Assembly (NCBI GenBank): GCA_902802795.1
Contig: CADCNI010000015.1
Location: 1-64,000 of the forward strand
From: an uncultured Ruminococcus sp.
Lineage (GTDB): Bacteria > Bacillota > Clostridia > Oscillospirales > Acutalibacteraceae
Direction: 5' to 3'
DNA length: 64,000 nt
A program made the position numbers and the translations under genes. This document shows positions 8,671 through 16,783 of this stretch, piece after piece; the first letter of the stretch is position 1; every line of letters begins with the position of its first letter. Below the pieces are notes generated by a model that worked only from the letters and a program-made list of their open reading frames with translations, searched no databases and was not told where the DNA came from.

Positions 8671-9213
8671 ATGGCAAAATTTGTATGTTCCGTCTGCGGC
8701 TATGTGTTTGAGGGAGAAGCCGCTCCCGAGCAGTGCCCCATCTGTAAGGCGCCCGCTTCCAAGTTCGTCAAGCAGGACGCGGAGATGTCCTGGGCGGCCG
8801 AGCATGTTGTTGGTGTAGCTTCTGACGCTCCCGAGGATATCAAGGCCGACCTCAGATCCAACTTCCAGGGCGAATGCTCCGAAGTCGGTATGTATCTGGC
8901 TATGTCCAGAGTCGCCTATCGCGAAGGTTATCCTGAAATCGGCGCGTACTGGGAGAAAGCCGCTTTTGAAGAGGCAGAGCATGCCGCGAAGTTCGCGGAG
9001 CTGCTCGGCGAAGTTCTCACCGACTCCACCAAGAAGAACCTCGAAATGAGAGTGGAAGCCGAAAACGGCGCTACCGCCGGCAAGACCGATCTCGCCAAGC
9101 GCGCAAAGGCGCTCAACCTTGACGCGATTCACGACACCGTTCATGAGATGGCTCGTGACGAAGCTCGCCACGGCAAGGCTTTCGCAGGACTTCTCAAGAG
9201 ATACTTCGGTTAA
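8671..9213 (+). CDS. rbr: reverse rubrerythrin (rubredoxin domain N-terminal)
   Basis: A non-haem diiron peroxide reductase of anaerobes. 180 residues from ATG 8671, behind GGAGGT. An N-terminal rubredoxin-type centre ([10 protein letters not shown] ... CPICKAP, residues about 5-25) precedes a four-helix ferritin-like domain with the diiron ligands in [28 protein letters not shown] and [11 protein letters not shown]. Having the FeS4 centre at the N-terminus is the reverse order to classical rubrerythrin and is known from clostridial H2O2/O2 defence. It has its own strong promoter, and the flavodiiron module lies 2.5 kb away. Confidence 0.96.
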   Translation: MAKFVCSVCGYVFEGEAAPEQCPICKAPASKFVKQDAEMSWAAEHVVGVASDAPEDIKADLRSNFQGECSEVGMYLAMSRVAYREGYPEIGAYWEKAAFEEAEHAAKFAELLGEVLTDSTKKNLEMRVEAENGATAGKTDLAKRAKALNLDAIHDTVHEMARDEARHGKAFAGLLKRYFG

Positions 9214-9276
9214 TCTTTCCCTATTCGACTTCATTTTTTCCTCCTTTCGCTGCTTGAAAAAGCGGCCATATAAACC

Positions 9277-9323
9277 AAACCGCCCGACGGAAGCGAATCA
9301 TATCGTTTCCGCCGGGCGGTTTC
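9277..9323. terminator. bidirectional terminator
   Basis: The arm AAACCGCCCG(A)CGGAA pairs with TTCCGCCGGGCGGTTT between the convergent rubrerythrin and yebC genes. Confidence 0.88.
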
Positions 9324-9334
9324 ATTATTTTGTA

Positions 9335-10072
9335 TTATTCCGCGTTCTCCCAGTTGTGGAACACATTCTGCACATCGTCGTTTTCATCGAGAATGTCGAG
9401 AAGCTTCTGCATCTTGACGGCTGCTTCCTCGTCCTCGATGGCGGTGTAGGTATCCGGCACCTGCTCCACGTCCGCGGATACAAAGGTGTAGCCCTTGGCT
9501 TCCAACGCCGCTACGACCTCGCTGAAATCGGCAGGCTCGGTGTAAATCTCAAAAACGTCGCCTTCCGGCTGAAAATCGGAGCAACCCGCCTCGAGCGCGT
9601 CCTCCATCATCTGATCCTCGTCAATCTCGCCGTCTTCGTTGTCAATGACGATAACGCCTTTCTCGTTGAACATGAAAGAAACGCAGCCGGTGGTGCCGAG
9701 ATTGCCGCCGAATTTATCGAAATAATGGCGCAGATCGGCCGCGGTGCGGTTGCGGTTGTCGGTGAGGGTTTCCACGATCACGGCAATGCCGCAGGGACCG
9801 TAGCCTTCGTAGGTCAGCGCCTCGTAGGTCTTGCCGTCGTTCTCGCCGGAAGCCTTTTTGATGATGCGCTCAATATTTTCGTTCGGCACATTGTTCGCTT
9901 TGGCCTTGGCGATGCAGTCGCGCAGCTTGGCATTGGCGCCGGGGTCGGCGCTGCCGCCTTCACGCACGGCAATAGCAATTTCTTTGCCGATCTTTGTGAA
10001 CACCTTGGCGCGTGCCGAGTCGATCTTCTCTTTCTTTCTCTTGATGGTACTCCATTTAGAATGTCCTGACAT
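9335..10072 (-). CDS. yebC: YebC/PmpR family protein (TACO1-like)
   Basis: A 245-residue protein of the YebC/TACO1 family, reported as a DNA-binding regulator and, for YebC2-type members, as a translation factor helping ribosomes at proline stretches. The start [19 protein letters not shown] and the motif [20 protein letters not shown], then [20 protein letters not shown], are diagnostic. An AGGAGG site precedes the ATG. It has its own promoter. The adjacent divergent genes encode Pro/Gln-rich proteins, which may be coincidental. Confidence 0.95.
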   Translation of the reverse strand: MSGHSKWSTIKRKKEKIDSARAKVFTKIGKEIAIAVREGGSADPGANAKLRDCIAKAKANNVPNENIERIIKKASGENDGKTYEALTYEGYGPCGIAVIVETLTDNRNRTAADLRHYFDKFGGNLGTTGCVSFMFNEKGVIVIDNEDGEIDEDQMMEDALEAGCSDFQPEGDVFEIYTEPADFSEVVAALEAKGYTFVSADVEQVPDTYTAIEDEEAAVKMQKLLDILDENDDVQNVFHNWENAE

Positions 10073-10122
10073 AGGATATTTGCCTCCTCGGTTGATGTAT
10101 GAAGAAATAATAAATCTTATTT

Positions 10123-10151
10123 ATTATAATACGTTGCATTGGTTTTGACAA
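10123..10151 (-). promoter_or_regulatory. sigma-A promoter of yebC
   Basis: On the minus strand: TTGTCA (10151-10146), 17-base spacer, TATAAT (10128-10123). Confidence 0.8.
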
Positions 10152-10222
10152 GCTTTATTTGTAAATTTTTCATAGGGTTGTTTTAAAAACACAATAAAAA
10201 ATCGAAATATTTGTTTTTTATA

Positions 10223-10251
10223 TTTACAAATGACAAAATAAGTGTTATAAT
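10223..10251 (+). promoter_or_regulatory. sigma-A promoter of the DUF4190 gene
   Basis: TTTACA (10223-10228), 17-base spacer, TATAAT (10246-10251) with a TG extension. Confidence 0.75.
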
Positions 10252-10302
10252 AGAAACGAGCAAATATACTCTACTAATTTCATATGAAAGGATTTTCAAA
10301 AA

Positions 10303-10830
10303 ATGGACAATCAAAACAATCAGCAAAACGGCTACACCAATTTTAACAATTATCAGCCCACCACTCCCCCGCCGACTCCGGACGGCACACAGCCCACACA
10401 ACAGCCGGGTTACCCGCAGCAGACGCCCTACCAGCAGCCGATGCAGCAGGGCTATCAGCCGCAAAGCTATCAACAGGCAGGTTATCCCCAGTATCCTTAT
10501 CAGGTACCTGTCCAGAACACCGAAAACAAAGGCACAGTGCTGGGCATTATTTCCATTGTTCTGTGCTGCCTTAGCTGCTGTTGCGCTTATTTGGCTTCTG
10601 TACCCGCTGCCATCCTCGGTTTGATCGGCGTTATCCGCAACAAAAAGTCGGTCGTTTCCTGGATCGGATTGGTTCTCGGCGTACTTCTCTCGATCGCATG
10701 GATTGCAGCCGCTGTCTATATCATGAGCAATCCCGACCAGACGCGTGAGCTTCTCACAGAGGCTTACGGCGAGGATTTCGCTAACCAGATGCTGGAGTCA
10801 CTTTACGGATTCATCATCCGCCTGTTTTAA
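10303..10830 (+). CDS. Q/P-rich DUF4190 membrane protein A
   Basis: A 175-residue protein. Residues 1-75 are low-complexity, rich in Gln, Pro, Tyr and Asn (repeats of YPQQ and YQQP). Residues about 80-150 hold two hydrophobic helices, with a CCCLSCCCAY-type cysteine cluster in the first, in the DUF4190 arrangement. Cytosolic disordered tails of this composition are common on small clostridial membrane proteins of unknown role. A related gene follows 38 bases downstream, probably a tandem duplication. Function unknown. Confidence 0.8.
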   Translation: MDNQNNQQNGYTNFNNYQPTTPPPTPDGTQPTQQPGYPQQTPYQQPMQQGYQPQSYQQAGYPQYPYQVPVQNTENKGTVLGIISIVLCCLSCCCAYLASVPAAILGLIGVIRNKKSVVSWIGLVLGVLLSIAWIAAAVYIMSNPDQTRELLTEAYGEDFANQMLESLYGFIIRLF

Positions 10831-10868
10831 TTAACGCTATTTTTTGTTGATCGGAGGTAGTTTTTTTC

Positions 10869-11609
10869 ATGGACAACAATCTTAACAACACCACTTCCAC
10901 TACGCCGGAACCGATATCCCCTACTGACACTATGGCGGATGCAATATCCAAGGCGGCTTCCGAATTTAAATCTCCGTCGGACATTGCATCAGAGATTTCC
11001 TCCTCGTCTACATTGGAAGCGCCCACACCCGCGTTTGAGTACAAAGCACCCACCGTCGAGGCTCCTCAGTCTCCTACCGTTTCGGATATTACCTCTGCGC
11101 AGCAACAATCGGCTGCGCAGACATATCAACATCCGTCGCAGGTCTATGCGCAACCGAATCCTTATCAGCAGGCTGCACAGATGGGATACACCCAGTCGAC
11201 TTATCAGCAGCCCGCACAGGGTATTCCGCAGCAGCAACCCTATCAGCAACCCGCACAAGGCTACCCGCAACAGCCTTATCAACAGCCCACACAAATGGGA
11301 TATCCCCAGCAAAATCCCTATCAGCAGAGCGCGGCTGGTTATTATCAGTACACGCCCACCAATCCCGCTATGGTGAATCCGCAGGGGGACACTGACGGCT
11401 TCGCGATCGCTTCTTTAATTCTCAGCATTTGCGGATTTATCGCGTGCTGCACCTTTCTGCCTTCCATTTTAGGGATTATTTTTGGTGTAGTCTCCAAGAC
11501 AAAGAACGACGGCACCCGTCCCACGGGCGTTTCCACGGCAGGCATTATCTGCGGTGTCATCGGTCTTCTTTGGAATTGTTTGATGACCTACGCGATGTTC
11601 AGCAATTAA
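10869..11609 (+). CDS. Q/P-rich DUF4190 membrane protein B
   Basis: A 246-residue paralogue of the preceding protein, with a strong GGAGG site. The N-terminal 60 residues are Ser/Thr/Asp-rich. Residues about 75-165 are tandem YQQPAQG / YPQQPYQQ-type repeats. The C-terminal 75 residues carry two hydrophobic helices of the DUF4190 domain (FAIASLILSICGFIACCTFL, then STAGIICGVIGLLWNC). The two genes share a promoter and a terminator. Such Q/Y/P repeats could support multivalent self-association, which is inference only. Confidence 0.8.
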   Translation: MDNNLNNTTSTTPEPISPTDTMADAISKAASEFKSPSDIASEISSSSTLEAPTPAFEYKAPTVEAPQSPTVSDITSAQQQSAAQTYQHPSQVYAQPNPYQQAAQMGYTQSTYQQPAQGIPQQQPYQQPAQGYPQQPYQQPTQMGYPQQNPYQQSAAGYYQYTPTNPAMVNPQGDTDGFAIASLILSICGFIACCTFLPSILGIIFGVVSKTKNDGTRPTGVSTAGIICGVIGLLWNCLMTYAMFSN

Positions 11610-11637
11610 GAAAACTTAATCATTGACAGGCATTATG

Positions 11638-11680
11638 AAAAACGGCAGTCACTTCCGTGATCGGTTGTGACTGCCGTTTT
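11638..11680. terminator. bidirectional terminator
   Basis: The arm AAAACGGCAGTCAC pairs with GTGACTGCCGTTTT, lying between convergent DUF4190 and fprA genes. Confidence 0.9.
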
Positions 11681-11723
11681 GTCAGTATTTCAAAATAGCA
11701 AAGAAATCGGAAACCGGCTGCCT

Positions 11724-12884
11724 TTACTTGAGCAATTCGTCCGCGAGCTGCACCATCGTGTCAGGCGTCTCGCCTTTAAGCGAGGATTTGATAGAAACGA
11801 CGGGTTCAAGCACCGTGATATTCTTCATGGTTTCGAGCTGCGCTTTCATCAGCTTGGCGGCCATAGGCGCCCATGTACCGTTTTCCACCAAACCCACCGT
11901 GCGCTTCTGGTAATTCTTCGCTTTGAGATGGCCCAGGAAGCTCTCCATACAGGGGAACAGTCCTCCGTCATAGGTGGCACAAGCCAACACCAGTCTGTCA
12001 TAGCGGAACGCGTCCTCCACAGCCTCCGCCATATCGTCGCGGGACAGGTCGCTGATGGACACCTTGGGAGCACCCTTGCTCTCCAGCAGGGCTTTGAGCT
12101 GCTCGGCCGCTTCAGCGGTATTGCCATGAATGGAGGCGTAGGCGATGAAAATTCCCTGATCCTCCGGCTCGTAGCTGCTCCACGCCTTGTATTTGCCGAC
12201 ATAGTAGTCGAGGTTTTCGGTGAGAATGGGGCCGTGCAGCGGACAGATGATCTGAATGTCATGCGCGTCCACCTTTTTGAGCATGGCCTGCACCTGCGCG
12301 CCGTACTTGCCGACGATATTGAAGTAATAGCGCCGCGCCTCGCAGGCCCAGTCTTCCTCGGTGTCAAGCGTGCCGAATTTGCCGAACGCGTCGGCGGTGA
12401 AGAAGATTTTGTCGCCCGTGTCATAGGTCATCATGACCTCCGGCCAGTGTACCATGGAAGCCATGAAAAATTGCAGCGTATGCGCACCCAACTCAAGGGT
12501 ATCGCCTTCCTTGACAGTGATGGTCCTGCCCGAAAGATCATAGGCATAGAACTGACTGAAAAAGGCAAAGGTCTTGGCGTTGCCCACAATCTTCATGTCA
12601 GGGTACTGCTCGGCAATGCGCTGAATGTTCGCGGCGTGGTCAGGCTCCATGTGCTGCACAACCAGATAGTCGATGCTTCTGCCTCCAAGAGCCTCCTGCA
12701 CATTTTGCATCCATTGTTCGGAAACGCGCTTGTCTACGGTGTCCATCAGGCAGACTTTTTCATCCAGAATCACATACGAATTGTACGCCATACCATTGGG
12801 TACCTCGTACTGACTTTCAAATAGATCGAGATCAGCGTCATCACAGCCGACGTAGATCACGGAATCGGTGATATTTTTTATCAA
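11724..12884 (-). CDS. fprA: FprA-type flavodiiron protein (O2/NO reductase)
   Basis: A 386-residue A-type flavoprotein: an N-terminal metallo-beta-lactamase-like diiron domain (HMEPDHAAN ligand motif near residue 81, GKIFFTADAFG near 160, CPLHGPIL near 225) and a C-terminal flavodoxin domain (FIAYASIHGNTAEAAEQLKA near 250). It reduces O2 to water and/or NO to N2O, receiving electrons from rubredoxin. It starts at TTG 12884 behind AAGGAAGG. The rubredoxin-containing partner is encoded 1.3 kb away with a Crp/Fnr regulator between, matching the FprA/Hrb pairing known from Moorella. Confidence 0.95.
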   Translation of the reverse strand: MIKNITDSVIYVGCDDADLDLFESQYEVPNGMAYNSYVILDEKVCLMDTVDKRVSEQWMQNVQEALGGRSIDYLVVQHMEPDHAANIQRIAEQYPDMKIVGNAKTFAFFSQFYAYDLSGRTITVKEGDTLELGAHTLQFFMASMVHWPEVMMTYDTGDKIFFTADAFGKFGTLDTEEDWACEARRYYFNIVGKYGAQVQAMLKKVDAHDIQIICPLHGPILTENLDYYVGKYKAWSSYEPEDQGIFIAYASIHGNTAEAAEQLKALLESKGAPKVSISDLSRDDMAEAVEDAFRYDRLVLACATYDGGLFPCMESFLGHLKAKNYQKRTVGLVENGTWAPMAAKLMKAQLETMKNITVLEPVVSIKSSLKGETPDTMVQLADELLK

Positions 12885-12921
12885 AACAATCCTTCCTTAC
12901 TATAAAATAATTATCTTAAAT

Positions 12922-12950
12922 ATCATACCAGTTTCACGGGAAGATGTCAA
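12922..12950 (-). promoter_or_regulatory. sigma-A promoter of fprA
   Basis: On the minus strand: TTGACA (12950-12945), 17-base spacer, extended TGGTATGAT (TATGAT 12927-12922). It starts only about 20 bases after the regulator gene ends. Confidence 0.85.
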
Positions 12951-12969
12951 CCATCCGATTGTAAAAAAC

Positions 12970-13650
12970 TTACGCATCATGATAATCATTCCCCAGCAAT
13001 TCAAAATGATTGAGATTATAGCGGATGAGTCCGTCCTTCTGCATCTTGCTCAGTTCGCTGGACATGGCGCTGCGATCTACCGACAGATAATCCGCTAGCT
13101 GCTGACGGTTAAACGGGATGTCAAATTCATAAGAGTGGTGCTTGTTCATCTGCTCTGAGAAATAGGAGAGTAGTTTCTGGCGGGTGGAGCGTTTGGAAAT
13201 GTGGTCCATCTTCTGCATATAACTGATGTTTTTCCTCGCCAGAATGCGCAGCAGATTGTTGAGTAACTGCGTATGACAGGCCGCCATCTCCTTGCAGGGG
13301 TTGTGTATGCATCCCGCGTCAAGAAAAAGCACCGTCGTCGGACATTGCGCCACCACCCCGTAGGTGGGTATCTCATACAGCACGATGGCGTGGGACTCTC
13401 CGAAAATCTCGCCCTCCCCCACCTCGCTGATGATGGTGCGGTTGCCCCAGAAATCCTCGCTGACCACATGCGCCTTGCCGCTGACCACGATGGCGATTTT
13501 ATTGATCTCGGTATTGGGCTTGATGATATATTCTCCCTCCGCAAAAGTCTGCGGATTGGACTGGGCACAGTTGAGTATTTTGCCTATATTTTCGGCGCAG
13601 ATGCCCGAAAACAGCTCTATGCTTTGGATTACGTTCATATCTGTGTGCAT
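12970..13650 (-). CDS. Crp/Fnr-family transcriptional regulator
   Basis: A 226-residue regulator: an N-terminal cyclic-nucleotide-binding-like beta barrel (about 1-130, with FAEGEYIIKPNTEINKIAIV and GEGEIFGESHAI), a dimerisation helix, and a C-terminal winged helix (about 150-215, FNRQQLADYLSVDRSAMSSE). Four cysteines (C17, C27, C103, C114 and neighbours) might carry a redox or Fe-S sensor, but no canonical FNR CX2-3C cluster is seen. It lies between fprA and the thioredoxin/rubredoxin genes, and two perfect inverted repeats sit at its promoter. It is probably an autoregulated redox/O2/NO sensor (inference). Confidence 0.9.
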   Translation of the reverse strand: MHTDMNVIQSIELFSGICAENIGKILNCAQSNPQTFAEGEYIIKPNTEINKIAIVVSGKAHVVSEDFWGNRTIISEVGEGEIFGESHAIVLYEIPTYGVVAQCPTTVLFLDAGCIHNPCKEMAACHTQLLNNLLRILARKNISYMQKMDHISKRSTRQKLLSYFSEQMNKHHSYEFDIPFNRQQLADYLSVDRSAMSSELSKMQKDGLIRYNLNHFELLGNDYHDA

Positions 13651-13677
13651 AAAAATCCCTTAAAATTCACAAAATTT

Positions 13678-13691
13678 GTTGTAATTACAAC
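13678..13691. promoter_or_regulatory. 14-bp perfect palindrome, candidate Crp/Fnr operator
   Basis: GTTGTAATTACAAC is a perfect palindrome between the divergent regulator and thioredoxin genes. Its centre lies 41.5 bases upstream of the start predicted from the plus-strand -10 box, the usual class II activator position. It also lies just downstream of the predicted regulator start. Confidence 0.6.
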
Positions 13692-13701
13692 GTATATTTT
13701 C

Positions 13702-13730
13702 ATTATATTATTGTATAATGAAATAGTCAA
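13702..13730 (-). promoter_or_regulatory. sigma-A promoter of the Crp/Fnr regulator
   Basis: On the minus strand: TTGACT (13730-13725), 17-base spacer, TATAAT (13707-13702). The -35 overlaps the inverted repeat at 13726-13743. Confidence 0.75.
13714..13719 (+). promoter_or_regulatory. extended -10 box of the thioredoxin operon
   Basis: TTGTATAATG contains TATAAT with a TG extension, but no recognisable -35 lies 16-18 bases upstream. An activator-dependent promoter would look like this, and the palindrome at 13678-13691 occupies the activator position. Confidence 0.6.
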
Positions 13731-13743
13731 TTGATGAATTGAC
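13726..13743. promoter_or_regulatory. inverted repeat GTCAATT-GATG-AATTGAC
   Basis: Two perfect seven-base arms around a four-base spacer, overlapping the regulator's -35 box and the expected thioredoxin transcription start. The size and spacing suit a Crp/Fnr-type dimer. Confidence 0.55.
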
Positions 13744-13791
13744 CGAAAATCTGTTAAAAATTTTATAAAAAAGAAAGGTTGTCTGAACCAT

Positions 13792-14106
13792 ATGGAAATC
13801 GAATTGACTGCTGAAAACTTCTCCGAAAAGGTACTGCAAAGCGACATTCCCGTCCTGATTGACTTTTGGGCGGAGTGGTGTCCCCCCTGCCGTTTGCTCT
13901 CTCCTGTTGTCTCGGAAATCGCGGAGGAACGCGACGACCTGCTGGTCTGCAAGTGCAACGCCGATGAGCAGCAGGCGCTTTGCATCCAATTTGGCGTCAC
14001 CAACATTCCCGCCCTCTTTTTGATGAAAGATGGCAAGCTGGTGGATGCTTCCATCGGTTATAAGGACAAAGATATCCTTCTCGGCTGGATCGACACGGTT
14101 CTGTGA
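13792..14106 (+). CDS. thioredoxin with CPPC active site
   Basis: A 104-residue thioredoxin-fold protein: IPVLIDFWAEWCPPCRLLSP holds the redox pair at residues about 30-33, and TNIPALFLMKDGK holds the cis-proline. The active site is CPPC rather than the usual CGPC, a change that generally shifts redox potential. The gene lies 34 bases upstream of the flavin reductase-rubredoxin gene and shares its promoter, so it probably belongs to the same oxidative/nitrosative response as fprA. Confidence 0.92.
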   Translation: MEIELTAENFSEKVLQSDIPVLIDFWAEWCPPCRLLSPVVSEIAEERDDLLVCKCNADEQQALCIQFGVTNIPALFLMKDGKLVDASIGYKDKDILLGWIDTVL

Positions 14107-14140
14107 TGATTCTGATTGATTTCTTCAGGAGGTGTATTTG

Positions 14141-14743
14141 ATGAACACAAAGGCACTCTATCAAATTGAATACGGTCTTTTTGTCCTGACCGCCCAACTC
14201 GGTGACAAGGACAACGGCTGCATCGTCAACACAGTCGCGCAGGTCGCTTCTTCCCCCACGCGGATTTCCGTCGCAGTGAGCAAGCAGAACTTGACCCACG
14301 ACATGATTCTGGAAAGCGGCTGCTTCAATGTCAGCGTCATCGACCAGCGCGCGTCTTTTGACTTGTTTGAGCGCTTCGGATTCCAGAGCGGGCGATGTGC
14401 GGACAAGCTGGCAGGGCTAGACGGCGTACAGCGCAGCGTTAACGGTGTGGTCTATCTCACACAGAATGTCAACGCCTACCTGAGCGCCAAGGTAGTCTCC
14501 ACCATCGATCTCGGAAGCCATACTCTTTTTATTGCGGAAGTAACGGATGGCGACGTATTGAGCGAAACCGCCTCCATGACCTATTCCTATTATCACTCCA
14601 ATGTCAAGCCCCAACCGCAGGAATCATCCGACGGCGGCTGGCGCTGCAAAATCTGCGGCTATGTCTATGAGGGAGACACGCTTCCCGCCGACTTCGTTTG
14701 TCCCCTCTGCAAGCACGGCGCGGAGGATTTTGAAAAAATCTGA
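14141..14743 (+). CDS. hrb: flavin reductase-rubredoxin fusion (high-molecular-weight rubredoxin)
   Basis: A 200-residue protein with an N-terminal FMN-binding flavin-reductase domain (about 1-150; NGCIVNTVAQVASSPTRISV near residue 22, then GCFNVSVIDQRASF) fused to a C-terminal rubredoxin (CKICGYVYEGDTLPADFVCP plus LCKHG, lacking much of the usual middle loop). In Moorella the same architecture (Hrb) passes electrons from NAD(P)H to FprA. ATG 14141 is the start because AGGAGG ends 8 bases before it; a GTG at 14132 overlaps that site. The redox chain inferred is NAD(P)H, Hrb, then FprA. Confidence 0.92.
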   Translation: MNTKALYQIEYGLFVLTAQLGDKDNGCIVNTVAQVASSPTRISVAVSKQNLTHDMILESGCFNVSVIDQRASFDLFERFGFQSGRCADKLAGLDGVQRSVNGVVYLTQNVNAYLSAKVVSTIDLGSHTLFIAEVTDGDVLSETASMTYSYYHSNVKPQPQESSDGGWRCKICGYVYEGDTLPADFVCPLCKHGAEDFEKI

Positions 14744-14852
14744 GACTGCATCTGTATTGGCGTACACTTCGAATGCAAATTTCAAACATGCGTTGCCATT
14801 TTGATACGCTGACCCCAATGGTAGTGGCAACACAATCATTCATCAAAACAAC

Positions 14853-14895
14853 AAAAACGGTATCCATGGCAATCCCTCCATGATACCGTTTTTTT
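14853..14895. terminator. bidirectional terminator
   Basis: AAAAACGGTATC(A)TGG pairs with the complementary ATGATACCGTTTTT arm between the convergent hrb and phosphonate operons. Confidence 0.88.
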
Positions 14896-14953
14896 GTTGT
14901 CCTTCTTGTTCAAATAATACTATCGCAATACTAATACTACTTTTGATCGACAT

Positions 14954-16762
14954 TCAGTATAAAATACGCGTGTACATTTCCAGCAAATCGCCATTTTCCA
15001 TGGTCACAGGCGTATTGCCAAGCCGCTGCGGATTCACCGCTGCCGCCAGCATTTCAAGTGTTTCCCTGTCGTGACAATGGATGTGCTCCAGTCCCAACGC
15101 ATCAAACAGTTCCTCAAAATGGGTCGCCGCCTGCTCTGAAGTTTTCTCTCCCCACAGTTCCGCCAACTCATTTAAAACGCTGTCCAGATGGCCGCAGCCG
15201 CGTTTGTCAATGCATGCCGAAGCGCGATGTGCAATAAAGCGCCAGACTTCCGGCAGGCAAAGCGCTGCCGCATGTCCGTGCGCAATGCCAAAGGTGGATG
15301 TCAGTTTATAGCTCATGGCGTGCGCCGCCGTGGTCTGGGAAAGATTGATCGCCTTTCCTGCCCAATTAGCCCCATCCAAAATATCCCGCGCCGCGTTTTC
15401 ATTCCCGTCAAGGTAATCGAGGTAATGCGGAAGTATTTTTTGTAAGGCTTGCGTCGCGTAATACTGGGACTCCTTGTCCGCATTCACCGACCACATAGAT
15501 TCCACCGCGTGACACAGCGCGTCCAGCAGCGTAGCTTTTTTCTGGTAAAGGGGCAGTCCTTTAAGAAGCGACGCATCCAGCACCGCCACATCAGGCAAGA
15601 TACAGTCCTCCGTTACCGACTGCTTCACTCCATTGTAATAGATTACGGCAAAACGGGTGGATTCGCTGCCTGTGCCCGCCGTAGTGGGAATGGCAATATG
15701 CTTGACCGCCGAAAAAACGTGTTCCTGCTCCATGTAGGAAACGTCATCATCCATTGCCGCGTACAGCTTGATACATTTCGCAACGTCAATGGCGGAGCCG
15801 CCGCCAATGGAAATAATCGAATCACAGCCTCTTTTCCTGAAGGCCGCCACACCCGCGCACACTTCCTCATACGTCGGATTCGGCGTAAAATCGGTGAATA
15901 ATGTATAATCGAAGGTAAACGAACCGGCAAACAGTTCTTTCGGCACGCCGCACACCACAAAGGGCTTCTGCAAACCGTTCCGGGCGACCACATGATCGAC
16001 GCGGCCCAGATCATCCAGCCGCATCACTTCCTGCTCGCAAAAGTCAAACCGCCGTATTTCGGAAGAAACGCGTGCCAAATCCTCGGCGGTATCCACCTCG
16101 TCCACATAGAAATCACTGTAATCGAACGCTCTGACCTGCAACTGCGGAAAAATCTCATTCATGGCGTTCTCAGCGTAGCATCCGGTTTCACCCGCCTCGA
16201 TGAATGCTTCCACCTGACGCACCCACGCCGCTGTATCCTCCGCGCATAGCTTGTAAAAGGGCTGGAAGGCATAGCAGTCCTCATCAAAAATTTTGACCGA
16301 AACTTCCTGCACGCAGTCGTCCTTCACACGGGCCTTAAAATCCTTTTCCGGCAGCGGCTTTTTCTTGTTCACACATCCGAGCGAAGGGTATTGATTGTCA
16401 AGAATTGTTCCCACAAGCCTCGCGTCAAACACCAGATCGCCGTGCAGCATCAGCACGTCTCCTGTAATGTATTCTCGTGCCAAATACATAGAGTATATAT
16501 AATTGGTCTTGTCATAAATCGGATTTTCCACAAAGGTAAATTGACATTCCCGGAGATGCGCCGCTTGGCTCGCTTCCATGAGCTGTTCCTTAAATGGCCC
16601 CACCGTCACCACAAATTCCGTGATTCCGCTTTCATGCAGAATGCGGAGCTGCCGCTCGAAAATCGCCTCATGGTTTTGCAGCCGCACCATGGATTTGTGG
16701 CAATGGGCGGTCAGTTCGCCCATGCGTTTGCCAAGTCCCGAATTAAAAATGATTGCTTTCAT
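14954..16762 (-). CDS. fusion: CTP:phosphonate nucleotidyltransferase (PntC-like) + phosphonoacetaldehyde reductase-like Fe-ADH
   Basis: 602 residues. Residues about 1-245 are a LicC/PntC-type nucleotidyltransferase: modified N-terminal loop NSGLGKRMGE, KSMVRL, the metal Asp in HGDLVFD and DEVDTAEDL. Residues about 250-602 are an iron-containing alcohol dehydrogenase: IGGGSAIDVAKC nucleotide loop, IPTTAGTGSES, and metal ligands in LLDALCHAVES, AAHAMSYK and GIAHGHAAA. Last gene of an operon after PEP mutase and phosphonopyruvate decarboxylase (21-base gap). The expected chemistry is reduction of phosphonoacetaldehyde to 2-hydroxyethylphosphonate and its activation as a CMP conjugate. Characterised PntC fusions carry an aminotransferase instead; substrate is inference. 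Confidence 0.85.
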   Translation of the reverse strand: MKAIIFNSGLGKRMGELTAHCHKSMVRLQNHEAIFERQLRILHESGITEFVVTVGPFKEQLMEASQAAHLRECQFTFVENPIYDKTNYIYSMYLAREYITGDVLMLHGDLVFDARLVGTILDNQYPSLGCVNKKKPLPEKDFKARVKDDCVQEVSVKIFDEDCYAFQPFYKLCAEDTAAWVRQVEAFIEAGETGCYAENAMNEIFPQLQVRAFDYSDFYVDEVDTAEDLARVSSEIRRFDFCEQEVMRLDDLGRVDHVVARNGLQKPFVVCGVPKELFAGSFTFDYTLFTDFTPNPTYEEVCAGVAAFRKRGCDSIISIGGGSAIDVAKCIKLYAAMDDDVSYMEQEHVFSAVKHIAIPTTAGTGSESTRFAVIYYNGVKQSVTEDCILPDVAVLDASLLKGLPLYQKKATLLDALCHAVESMWSVNADKESQYYATQALQKILPHYLDYLDGNENAARDILDGANWAGKAINLSQTTAAHAMSYKLTSTFGIAHGHAAALCLPEVWRFIAHRASACIDKRGCGHLDSVLNELAELWGEKTSEQAATHFEELFDALGLEHIHCHDRETLEMLAAAVNPQRLGNTPVTMENGDLLEMYTRILY

Positions 16763-16783
16763 GCATGATTCCCTCGTTAATCT

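Noticed and set aside
10939-11376. Pro/Arg/His-rich ORFs overlapping the second DUF4190 gene in other frames
   Set aside because: Out-of-frame reading of the CAG/CCC repeat; the real frame has the ribosome site and the membrane helices.
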